NCBI RefSeq assembly: GCF_030816115.1
Contig: NZ_JAUSXQ010000001.1
Coordinates: 3,162,001-3,226,000, forward strand
Direction of reading: 5' to 3'
DNA from: Chryseobacterium sp. W4I1
GTDB lineage: Bacteria; Bacteroidota; Bacteroidia; Flavobacteriales; Weeksellaceae
Length of the DNA stretch: 64,000 bases
The translations under genes and the position numbers were made by a program. The notes under the pieces are model-generated. The model saw only the letters and a list, made by a program, of their open reading frames with translations. It made no database searches and was not told where the DNA came from. Each line of letters begins with the position of its first letter. Position 1 is the first letter of the stretch. Of this stretch, positions 1-7,003 are shown in pieces.

Positions 1-245
1 ACAAGATTCATCAGATCTTCTTCAAGGTTGGCTCCTGTACAAGAGATAAAATCAACTTTTCCCTGACGGATCATTTCTGCAAGGATCTTTCCCAATTCAG
101 CAGTAGACATAGCACCTGCTAAAGTGATCATCATTTTTCCGCCATCTTTAAGATGTGCAACATAACCTTTAGATGCATCTACCAACGCAGCCGCATTGAA
201 GTGCAGGTAATATTTCTCTATAAATTCAGAAATCGGTTTGTTCAT
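1..245 (-). CDS. Deoxyhypusine synthase-like protein, N-terminal part (cut by window edge)
   Basis: About 81 N-terminal residues are visible, beginning MNKPISEFIEKYYLHFNAAA, followed by a stretch with KGYVAHLKDGGKMMITLAGA and then FISCTGANLEEDL. This pattern (a start region followed by an NAD-binding-type glycine-rich segment and the SCTGAN motif) is that of the deoxyhypusine synthase family. In eukaryotes that enzyme transfers an aminobutyl group from spermidine to eIF5A; bacterial members are often homospermidine-synthase-like or of unsettled substrate. The catalytic C-terminal lysine region lies outside the window, so activity cannot be judged. The start is supported by a good flavobacterial promoter just upstream on the same strand. 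Confidence 0.72.
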   Translation of the reverse strand, partial: MNKPISEFIEKYYLHFNAAALVDASKGYVAHLKDGGKMMITLAGAMSTAELGKILAEMIRQGKVDFISCTGANLEEDLMNL

Positions 246-260
246 TATTTTTAATTTTTG

Positions 261-289
261 CAAAGATAAAACTTAAAAACGGAATGCAA
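261..289 (-). promoter_or_regulatory. Flavobacterial promoter for the deoxyhypusine synthase-like gene
   Basis: On the minus strand TTG (287-289) is followed after 18 bases by TATCTTTG (261-268), matching the Bacteroidota consensus TTG-N17-19-TAnnTTTG. The start codon is only about 16 bases further on, implying a short leader. Confidence 0.6.
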
Positions 290-372
290 CATGAGTACTT
301 CAAGAAACTCTTGCATGAGTATCTTTTTTTAACAAATGATAAAAAATCGCCCAGCTCATCAATGTTTTAACT

Positions 373-400
373 AAAAAGTACAGCTCTAGGGCTGTACTTT
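373..400 (-). terminator. Rho-independent terminator after the Gre-factor gene
   Basis: Perfect 10-bp stem AAAGTACAGC / GCTGTACTTT with a six-base loop. Read on the minus strand it is followed by a short T run. It sits about 30 bases past the stop of the Gre-family gene and before the divergent-side upstream region of the next gene. Confidence 0.65.
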
Positions 401-428
401 CATCTAACAAATATAGATCACACAGGAA

Positions 429-809
429 TTACCCGTGACAAGATTCTACTTTTAAAATCTCAATTTTCCTTTCTCCATCTTTGAAAGGCCATTCGATGAT
501 ATCTCCCACTCTATATCCGACAGTTGCCAAAGCAATATCTGATAATATGGAATGTTTATTTTTAGCAGGTTTAGCTTTTACAGAAGCAACAAAAATATAT
601 TCATGTTCAAAATTCTGAGTATGGTCTTTAATCGTTACTTTTCGGTCAACCGTTACTACATCAGCCGGCAGATTTCTTCTTAAAACCTGTTTGGCCTTTC
701 TTAATTCTTCAGTCAGCCTTTTCTCCTCAGCCATACTTACTTTTTTCCTTCTGAGCGTATCTTTTATAGCATCATAAATTCCGGTGGTTACAATAATTTG
801 ATTGGACAT
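429..809 (-). CDS. GreA/GreB-family transcription elongation factor-like protein
   Basis: 126 residues starting MSNQIIVTTGIYDAIKDTLR. An upstream ATG in frame (905) would add 32 residues of unlike composition, so the ATG at 809 is preferred. The N-terminal third is helical and charged (RRKKVSMAEEKRLTEELRKA), resembling a short coiled coil. The C-terminal part (VTVDRKVTIKDHTQNFEHEY... ILSDIALATVGYRVGDIIEW) resembles the GreA/GreB C-terminal FKBP-like domain, with the 'PIG ALLG'-type segment replaced by ILSDIALATVGYRVGD. The N-terminal coiled coil is shorter than in true GreA (about 158 residues), so it may be a Rnk- or GreB-like modulator of RNA polymerase rather than a full transcript cleavage factor. 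It appears to be a single-gene unit with its own terminator. Confidence 0.7.
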   Translation of the reverse strand: MSNQIIVTTGIYDAIKDTLRRKKVSMAEEKRLTEELRKAKQVLRRNLPADVVTVDRKVTIKDHTQNFEHEYIFVASVKAKPAKNKHSILSDIALATVGYRVGDIIEWPFKDGERKIEILKVESCHG

Positions 810-937
810 TTTTAATTTTTTTTTAAAGTAATGAATACAGTTATTCTTCGTGATCCAATGCAGGATGACAAGCTTGCTCAGCCTATTTCCCATAGAAAAC
901 TGCAAAAAATAATATGTAAAAATTGTCGGAAATATTT

Positions 938-960
938 CCCTGTCCTGGATCCTGACAGGG
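938..960. other. Short palindrome in the intergenic region before arfB
   Basis: CCCTGTC (938-944) and GACAGGG (954-960) form a 7-bp stem around a GGATCC-containing loop. There is no T run on either side, so it is not a clear terminator. The rest of the 906-1155 interval shows no supportable gene. Confidence 0.3.
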
Positions 961-1155
961 CTTAATTGATAAAGTCCTTAGAACTCTTCAGAAAAGAATC
1001 CGCATGTAAGTACAGCAGCGACAGCAAAAGGCCATTAGTGTGGCAGTCTGCAGATAAAGAAGTAAATGCTGTCATAGATTAGATATTAATAATAGCCTAA
1101 GATACTCAAAAATTCTAACATTGAAAAGAGTCTGCGTAACCCGCAACTTGAATCC

Positions 1156-1548
1156 TTAAAATTTAAACTTCCTATTATCTTTTTTCTCAGAAATTTTCTT
1201 TTTGGTATCCAAACGCTTTTGCTTCTGCCCTTTTGAAGGCTTGGTCGCTACTCTTTTCTTGGGAACAATTAAAGCTTTATTGACGAGTTCAGTAATTTTT
1301 TCAATCGCCTTATTTTTGTTCATAAGCTGGGTTCTGCTTTCGGAAACAGTAAGAAACATATATCCTTCAGCATTGATCCTGTTTTTTAATTTACTTTGGA
1401 TAAGCTTTTTTTGGTAATCGTTAAAGAATTCGGATTCAGCGACAGGCCACAGAACAGTCACAGCAGTTTCCACTTTATTCACATTCTGTCCTCCTGCTCC
1501 GCTGCTGCGGGAAGTTTTAAAGCTGAGTTCTTTTGAGAAGTCTTTCAT
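1156..1548 (-). CDS. arfB: Alternative ribosome-rescue factor ArfB (peptidyl-tRNA hydrolase, class I release factor domain)
   Basis: 130 residues. The GGQ motif that enters the peptidyl transferase centre is seen near residue 20 (SSGAGGQNVNKVETAV). The C-terminus is a lysine-rich tail (KPSKGQKQKRLDTKKK...RKFKF) that in ArfB/YaeJ occupies the empty mRNA channel of stalled ribosomes. The codon-recognition domain of RF1/RF2 is absent and the length fits ArfB. It would hydrolyse peptidyl-tRNA on non-stop complexes. The gene lies 37 bases after menE and in the same direction, so the two may be co-transcribed. Confidence 0.92.
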   Translation of the reverse strand: MKDFSKELSFKTSRSSGAGGQNVNKVETAVTVLWPVAESEFFNDYQKKLIQSKLKNRINAEGYMFLTVSESRTQLMNKNKAIEKITELVNKALIVPKKRVATKPSKGQKQKRLDTKKKISEKKDNRKFKF

Positions 1549-1585
1549 GATGGAAACGAATAGATTTATAAGTAAAGATAAAAGA

Positions 1586-2620
1586 TTATAAGCTTTTGTC
1601 TAATATTCTTTGAAGTTCATTTCGGTTTACCTTACCGTTTGGGGTTCTTGGAATTTTTTCAATGAAAATAATATCTTTTGGTTTGTGTAATTTTTTTTCA
1701 AAAGGTATCTCCAAGATTTTCTTTACCAGTTCTGCAGACTTTTCACCTTCTATAATCAGAATAAGCTTTTGTCCTAAGCTTTCATCTTTAATTCCAACAA
1801 ATACGGCTTCATTTGGAATTTCTTTTTTGACTAAAGCTTCGAGCGTTTCAGGAAATATTTTTGCCCCACCGGAATTAATGACATTATCTAAACGTCCCAG
1901 AAATTTAAATTGATTTTCATTTCTAATTTCAACTAAATCATTAGTCTGCAGTACCTCAGCATTTACATTGGGAGCAAATATTTTCAGACAGCCTCTGTCA
2001 TCTGTACTAATCGTTACATTTTCAAATGCAGTGAAATAATCTTCCGGTTCCGGCATAATCTGTTTTAAAGCAATGTGGGAAAGTGTTTCAGACATCCCGT
2101 AGGTTTCAAAAATACGGTTTGAGGAATGAGATAGGCGCTTTATATTAAATATTTTAGATTTTAGATTTTCAGAAACAGCAGCTCCACCGATAATTAAATT
2201 TTTGATTAAATATAACTTATCCAGTGAGTTTTCTACCTGAAGCGGAGTCATTGCACAAAAATCAATTTCTTCATTTAAATCTTCAACTGGTTTTAAGGAC
2301 GGTTCTGCAACAATCAGCTTCAACTTTCTTTGAATAGAACGGACAACCATCATTTTCCCCGAAATATATTCTACCGGAAGACACAGCAATGCTTTGTTCC
2401 CTTCTTTCAATCCTAAAAAATTGCAGGTCATTACCGCAGAATTGACCATTTTATTTTTTTCAATTTCAAAAACTTTTGGAACACCGGTGGAACCTGAAGT
2501 TTGTACTTTTACGGTATTTCCATCAGAAAACCATTCCTCTAAAAACTTTTTTGTTTTTTGTTCAAAATCTGTTTGAAAGGATAAATTATTAATATTGAGA
2601 TTATTGAAGTCTATCACCAT
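1586..2620 (-). CDS. menE: AMP-binding protein, o-succinylbenzoate-CoA ligase (MenE-like)
   Basis: 344 residues, an acyl-adenylate-forming enzyme. The ATP-binding loop is QTSGSTGVPKVFEI near residue 40, followed by FETYGMSETLSH (adenine-binding motif), a hinge GRLDNVINSGGAKIFPE and the C-terminal catalytic lysine context RTPNGKVNRNEL. The protein is shorter than typical CoA ligases (about 450-500) but normal for Bacteroidota MenE. It would activate o-succinylbenzoate to its CoA ester in menaquinone biosynthesis, consistent with a menaquinone-using respiratory chain and with the cbb3 oxidase downstream. No other men genes are in the window, so the assignment rests on sequence only. Confidence 0.82.
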   Translation of the reverse strand: MVIDFNNLNINNLSFQTDFEQKTKKFLEEWFSDGNTVKVQTSGSTGVPKVFEIEKNKMVNSAVMTCNFLGLKEGNKALLCLPVEYISGKMMVVRSIQRKLKLIVAEPSLKPVEDLNEEIDFCAMTPLQVENSLDKLYLIKNLIIGGAAVSENLKSKIFNIKRLSHSSNRIFETYGMSETLSHIALKQIMPEPEDYFTAFENVTISTDDRGCLKIFAPNVNAEVLQTNDLVEIRNENQFKFLGRLDNVINSGGAKIFPETLEALVKKEIPNEAVFVGIKDESLGQKLILIIEGEKSAELVKKILEIPFEKKLHKPKDIIFIEKIPRTPNGKVNRNELQRILDKSL

Positions 2621-2672
2621 AATTGCAGCACATAAAAAGTAGTGTAAATTTAAAAAAAACTTTAAAAACTTC

Positions 2673-2702
2673 TTGTATCTAAAGAAAAAAGCTGTAAATT
2701 TG
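2673..2702 (+). promoter_or_regulatory. Promoter of first tRNA-Gln
   Basis: TTG (2673-2675), 19-base spacer, TAAATTTG (2695-2702). Matches the flavobacterial TTG-N19-TAnnTTTG consensus and lies 17 bases before the tRNA 5' end. The same element precedes the second copy. Confidence 0.7.
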
Positions 2703-2719
2703 CCTCACTAAAATAAAAC

Positions 2720-2790
2720 AGACCCATGGTGTAACGGTAGCACTCTGGTTTTTGGTACCATCAGTTGGGGTTCGAATCCCTGTGGGTCTA
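2720..2790 (+). tRNA. tRNA-Gln(UUG), copy 1
   Basis: 71-nt cloverleaf. Acceptor stem AGACCCA / TGGGTCT with discriminator A; the anticodon loop contains TTG in TCTGGTTTTTGGTACCA; the T arm is GGGGTTCGAATCCC. CCA is not encoded. It is identical over its full length to the second copy 213 bases downstream. Confidence 0.95.
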
Positions 2791-2791
2791 C

Positions 2792-2820
2792 AAACCATCC
2801 TTTTTAAGGGTGGTTTTTTT
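2792..2820 (+). terminator. Terminator after first tRNA-Gln
   Basis: AACCATCC ... GGGTGGTT stem followed by a run of T, beginning two bases after the tRNA 3' end. Confidence 0.75.
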
Positions 2821-2887
2821 ATTTAAAATATCCTAGTGCAAACCGGCTTATTTTATAATTAAAAAAAACATTTTTTAGAATAGATTT

Positions 2888-2916
2888 TTGTCTGTAAAGA
2901 AAAATTTGTAAATTTG
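2888..2916 (+). promoter_or_regulatory. Promoter of second tRNA-Gln
   Basis: TTG (2888-2890), 18-base spacer, TAAATTTG (2909-2916). The sequence from this box to the tRNA is nearly identical to that of copy 1, so the duplication included the promoter. Confidence 0.7.
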
Positions 2917-2932
2917 CTTCACTAAAATAAGC

Positions 2933-3003
2933 AGACCCATGGTGTAACGGTAGCACTCTGGTTTTTGGTACCATCAGTTGGGGTTCGAATCCCTGTGGGT
3001 CTA
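2933..3003 (+). tRNA. tRNA-Gln(UUG), copy 2
   Basis: Same 71-nt sequence as copy 1, with anticodon TTG, acceptor AGACCCA / TGGGTCT and no encoded CCA. It has its own promoter and terminator, so the two are separate transcription units. Confidence 0.95.
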
Positions 3004-3004
3004 C

Positions 3005-3042
3005 AAAAAGCCTTGAAAATCAATTGATTTTCAAGGCTTTTT
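3005..3042 (+). terminator. Terminator after second tRNA-Gln
   Basis: A perfect palindrome of about 38 bases (AAAAAGCCTTGAAAATCAA and its complement) ending in a T run. Its sequence differs from the terminator of copy 1. Confidence 0.8.
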
Positions 3043-3579
3043 AATTTTTCCAATTTCAAATTCATTTATGGTTTAAAATATTCTGATTTACGGCATTCTA
3101 TTCATAGAAATAAGACCTTTTAAGTCTACATAAATTGTCAATATATAAGTCATCTGTTTTTCTTTTAATTCACAACTCTCCACTGTAACTATCTCAAACT
3201 GTGACCAAATAATAATAACAAGACTTTGTACTGTTTTATATATGGAACTATTTTTAATGATATTCAGAGTAAGTAAATATTGTTAAATTTTAGTCATTAT
3301 GACTTAAAAGCTTAATGATCTAATATTACTGAAATGATCGTATTTGCCATTCATTTAACAAAAATTAATTTAATAAAAAACAACAAATACCGCCATTTTC
3401 CACATTAAATAATAAAATATACTCTGAAAATTTCAATTAATATTATATATTTACATAAAAATCACAAACAAAACAACAGATAAAATTATCGCATTTACAT
3501 CAGCGTGAATTAAAATTAGCTGAAGGTAAAGTGATGTTATCATCCGTAAGATTAATACCAAAAACTTAAAAAAAATATT
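3043..3579. other. Long AT-rich intergenic region upstream of the T9SS protein gene
   Basis: No ORF, RNA or repeat that can be supported was seen. It is strongly AT-rich and probably contains the promoter of the secreted protein gene, but no box matches the TAnnTTTG consensus well. Confidence 0.4.
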
Positions 3580-4722
3580 ATGAGAAAAAAACTATTATTT
3601 TGCCTGTCATTACTGGCTGCCACATTGATAAACGCCCAAAATGACAATTGTTCAGGAGCAACATTACTAACCGTAGGTACCAATTTCGCTTCAGGAGCTA
3701 TTACTTCTACCAATGTAGGAGCTACTACTGACGGCACACTACCTTCATGTAATTCAGACGGGGTGGAGAATGTTTGGTTTAGCGTAGTGGTTCCCGCCAG
3801 TGGAAACGTTACCATAGAATCCAGAGAAGCTTCAGGATCTTTATTTGATGATTCCGTCCTTACCGCTTATACCGGAACATGTGGATCTTTAACAGAGATT
3901 GACTGTAACGATGACGGTGGCGTAGGTTACTTTTCGCTTCTTTCACTCACCGGACAAACCCCAGGAACCACTCTTTATGTCAGTTTATGGAAATATAATT
4001 CTACTACAGATAATGGCGAATTTCAGATTTCAGCGTATGAATTATTACCACCTGCCAATGATGACTGTTTAGGAGCTATACCATTAACGGTAGGAACGAA
4101 TTTCGATTCTGGAACGGTGACCTCCAATAATGCTGGAGCTACTACAGATGGGGCATTACCTTCATGTAATGCTGATGCTGTTGAGAATACCTGGTTTAGC
4201 GTAATAGTTCCACAGAACGGAAATCTTACCATAGAAACCAGAGAAGCTTCAGGGTCTCCATTTGGAGATTCATCCCTTAGCGTATATAGTGGAACCTGTG
4301 GATCTTTAACGGAAATTGGGTGCGATGATGACAGTGGTGACGGACTTTTCTCTTTGATATCATTAACCGGACAAACTCCAGGAACAACTCTTTACGTAAG
4401 TGTATGGAAATATGATTCCGGTGAAGGCAGTGGAGACTTCGAGATTTCAGCCTATAATGATACAGCACTGTCTACCCATGAAGTAGCCGACAACACAAAA
4501 AAGATCAGCGTATCTCCCAATCCATTCAGTGACCTTCTTACGATTTCTGATATAGCTGAAGTAAAATCAGTGAGTATTACAGACATTTCAGGAAGACTGG
4601 TTAGAACTATTGAAAAACCGTCTGCATCACTTTACCTGGGTGATTTAAAAGAAGGAGTTTATTTTATTTCGCTAAAGATGAATAACGGTAATATAAAAAC
4701 TTTGAAAACCATAAAAAAATAA
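3580..4722 (+). CDS. Secreted protein with two tandem repeats and a T9SS type A sorting domain
   Basis: 380 residues. A Sec signal peptide (MRKKLLFCLSLLAATLINAQ) is followed by two homologous modules of about 135 residues, each starting NDNC/NDDCxGA and containing the shared segments ENVWFSV, TCGSLTEI, SLTGQTPGTTLYVS and ending with SAY. These resemble the pre-peptidase C-terminal-like beta-sandwich modules often found in secreted Bacteroidota proteins. The last ~75 residues (SVSPNPFSDLLTI... DISGRLV ... GVYFISLKMNNGN) are a type A sorting signal for the type IX secretion system. No catalytic domain is present, so the role is probably binding or adhesion. The gene is a single unit with a terminator directly behind. 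Confidence 0.88.
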   Translation: MRKKLLFCLSLLAATLINAQNDNCSGATLLTVGTNFASGAITSTNVGATTDGTLPSCNSDGVENVWFSVVVPASGNVTIESREASGSLFDDSVLTAYTGTCGSLTEIDCNDDGGVGYFSLLSLTGQTPGTTLYVSLWKYNSTTDNGEFQISAYELLPPANDDCLGAIPLTVGTNFDSGTVTSNNAGATTDGALPSCNADAVENTWFSVIVPQNGNLTIETREASGSPFGDSSLSVYSGTCGSLTEIGCDDDSGDGLFSLISLTGQTPGTTLYVSVWKYDSGEGSGDFEISAYNDTALSTHEVADNTKKISVSPNPFSDLLTISDIAEVKSVSITDISGRLVRTIEKPSASLYLGDLKEGVYFISLKMNNGNIKTLKTIKK

Positions 4723-4741
4723 TCAACCTTAACATCATAAT

Positions 4742-4773
4742 AAAGCAGGCTGACCTTAAGGTCAGCCTGCTTT
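4742..4773 (+). terminator. Terminator after the T9SS protein gene
   Basis: Perfect 16-bp palindrome AAAGCAGGCTGACCTT and its complement with almost no loop, followed by TTTATTATTTATT. Confidence 0.8.
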
Positions 4774-4979
4774 ATTATTTATTCCCATTTAACAATTCTA
4801 AAATTAAAATTCAATGGATTTGCCGCAGGTATAATTTTTACATTCCTTTCATCTATGTTCATTCAATTCATTTGCTTAAATTGAAAAAAGACAGATAAAA
4901 TCCACTATTAATGTCATGGAAAAACTAAATGAGTGCGGATATTGACTCCTATCCTTCTTCATTTAACGCTGATAATTTA

Positions 4980-6407
4980 CTATTTGGTTTTGGGTTTATA
5001 AAGTTTAAACATGACAAACAGGAAAGCCAGCCATATCGGAATTAAAATTACCTGAATTTCCATTCCTGTGATACTCATCAATACTAAAATCGCAATTAAA
5101 AACAAGATACAGATATAGTTTGAAACAGGATAAAATATAGAAGGGAATAATGTTTTCACGCCTTCCCTATCTTTTTCTTTTCTGAATTTCAAATTCGTAT
5201 AGCAGATCATCAGCCAGTTGATAATTAAAGTAGAAACCACTAAGGCCATTAAGTATTCAAATGCTTTTTCGGGAACTAATTTGTTAATAATGATACATAT
5301 TCCGGCAAAACAGGAAGAGATCAAAATTGCGTTGGTAGGAACACTGTTCTTATTCAGCTTTTTTAAAAATTTCGGTGCATTTCCTTGTTGGGCCAATCCG
5401 AAAAGCATTCTGCTGTTACTATAAACACTGCTGTTGTACACTGATAAAGCTGCAGTTAAAACGATCAGATTAAGGATATTGGCAATTAAAACATTAAACT
5501 GGATCACTTTTCCGAATATATTGAATTCAAATCCATTTAAATTCTGAAAAACCATTACAAACGGACTTGTTCCTTCTGTAATTTCTCTCCACGGACTCAA
5601 TGCAAATAAAATAACCAAAGCCCCTACATAGAAAATCAAAATCCTGTAAATCACCTGATTGGTTGCTTTAGGAATTGTCTTTTCAGGGTTTTTAGCTTCT
5701 GCAGCTGTAATCCCAATAAGTTCCAATCCTCCAAACGAAAACATGATCATTGCCATGGCTGCAAAGAGTCCGGAAAATCCACTTTCGCTTTTATTAAAAA
5801 ATCCTTTGGGGAAAAATCCACCATCGTTCCAGAGATTTGAAATGCTGGCTTTATCTCCCCCGGTACCGCTCAAAAGAAGATAAATACCGAAAACAATCAT
5901 CCCGATGATCGCTACCACTTTGATGATGGAAAACCAAAATTCAGTTTCTCCATATACTTTTACAGAGGCAAGATTTAGGGCCGTAATGACTACAAAAAAG
6001 AATAAACTGGAAACCCAGAGTGGAATTTCGGGCCACCAAAAGTGAATATAATGTCCAATAGCTGTCAATTCAGCCATGCTCACGAGAATATAGAGAATCC
6101 AGTAATTCCAGCCGGAAGCGAAACCTGGAAAATTGCCCCAATATTTGTAGGCAAAATGACTGAAACTTCCCGAAACAGGCTCCTGAACCACCATTTCACC
6201 AAGCTGCCGCATAATAAAAAATGCAATAATTCCCGCTAAAGCATATCCTAAAATAACGGATGGGCCTGCTAAAACTGCTGCGGGACCAATTCCCAGAAAC
6301 AATCCTGTTCCTATGGCACCTCCGAGGGCAATTAATTGAATATGTCTGTTGGTTAATCCTCTTACCAGAGCTCCATCATTAGGCTCTGTCTTCTGTTCGC
6401 TGTTCAT
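4980..6407 (-). CDS. aroP: AroP/PheP-like aromatic amino acid permease (APC superfamily)
   Basis: 475 residues with about 12 hydrophobic segments. The N-terminal signature LTNRHIQLIALGGAIGTGLF and the later SFGGLELIGITAAEAKNPEK and NSRMLFGLAQQGNAPK closely resemble E. coli AroP and its relatives PheP and ProY. The family imports amino acids by proton symport across the inner membrane. Substrate is not fixed by these motifs: an aromatic amino acid is the best guess, but other neutral amino acids are possible. The gene stands alone, reading toward the terminator of the T9SS gene. Confidence 0.82.
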   Translation of the reverse strand: MNSEQKTEPNDGALVRGLTNRHIQLIALGGAIGTGLFLGIGPAAVLAGPSVILGYALAGIIAFFIMRQLGEMVVQEPVSGSFSHFAYKYWGNFPGFASGWNYWILYILVSMAELTAIGHYIHFWWPEIPLWVSSLFFFVVITALNLASVKVYGETEFWFSIIKVVAIIGMIVFGIYLLLSGTGGDKASISNLWNDGGFFPKGFFNKSESGFSGLFAAMAMIMFSFGGLELIGITAAEAKNPEKTIPKATNQVIYRILIFYVGALVILFALSPWREITEGTSPFVMVFQNLNGFEFNIFGKVIQFNVLIANILNLIVLTAALSVYNSSVYSNSRMLFGLAQQGNAPKFLKKLNKNSVPTNAILISSCFAGICIIINKLVPEKAFEYLMALVVSTLIINWLMICYTNLKFRKEKDREGVKTLFPSIFYPVSNYICILFLIAILVLMSITGMEIQVILIPIWLAFLFVMFKLYKPKTK

Positions 6408-6524
6408 ACAATCTATTATGCCCTAAATATATAAAACTTTAGAGAAATTTTCCTTCTATGAAGCTGCAAGAACATTCAATAAGTTCAGTTTTAAAGAATT
6501 AAAAAGTAAAAAAGCAATATTCCC

Positions 6525-6818
6525 TTATAGATATTCCTCGGGAATTGAAATATTATTCTTTTTCATATACTCCAAAAGTGATTGGTACCTGTCTTCGTCT
6601 CCTCCCATTCCACATTTGTGAGAAATACTGCAGATATCCGAAGGCTTAATTTCAAGAATATTTGAGATCTTGGTAAGTATTTCCAGATTGATCTTCACCT
6701 TAGAATTTTCAATGTCAGAATAGGCCTTTTGGGAAATACCCATCTCAAAAGCCATATACTCCTGCGTAAAGTCTTTGCTTCTACGGATTTTTCTGATATT
6801 TTGACCACATACTTTCAT
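6525..6818 (-). CDS. XRE-family helix-turn-helix regulator
   Basis: 97 residues. The helix-turn-helix occupies roughly residues 5-62 (IRKIRRSKDFTQEYMAFEMG, then ISQKAYSDIENSKVKINLE). A short C-terminal tail (DRYQSLLEYMKKNNISIPEE) is helical and could mediate dimerization. There is no sensor domain. It is transcribed divergently from the cbb3 oxidase genes, with a palindrome in its own upstream region, so autoregulation is plausible. A link to oxidase expression is only positional. Confidence 0.85.
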   Translation of the reverse strand: MKVCGQNIRKIRRSKDFTQEYMAFEMGISQKAYSDIENSKVKINLEILTKISNILEIKPSDICSISHKCGMGGDEDRYQSLLEYMKKNNISIPEEYL

Positions 6819-6840
6819 CGTTTTTGTTTTAGTAGTTTTC

Positions 6841-6861
6841 GGTATAGTTTAGAAGTATACC
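6841..6861. promoter_or_regulatory. Candidate operator palindrome upstream of the XRE gene
   Basis: GGTATA (6841-6846) and TATACC (6856-6861) are inverted around nine bases, between the XRE start codon and a minus-strand TAACTTTG box (6875-6882). This is the position expected of an autoregulatory operator. Inferred, not shown. Confidence 0.35.
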
Positions 6862-7003
6862 TATTAGACTTACACAAAGTTAATAAATACCTTTGGCAAA
6901 ACATTATACACGTTACATGATATTTATTTTTTCAGGCAAATCAAAGGTCAATACCTCTGATTTCAGAAGATAAATATCAATTCGGTACAACACAATTGGA
7001 ATT

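Noticed and set aside
6900..7003. FNR/CRP-type box upstream of ccoNO
   Set aside because: Only half-site-like words (ATCAA, TTGA in the wrong spacing) were seen; not enough to call a site.
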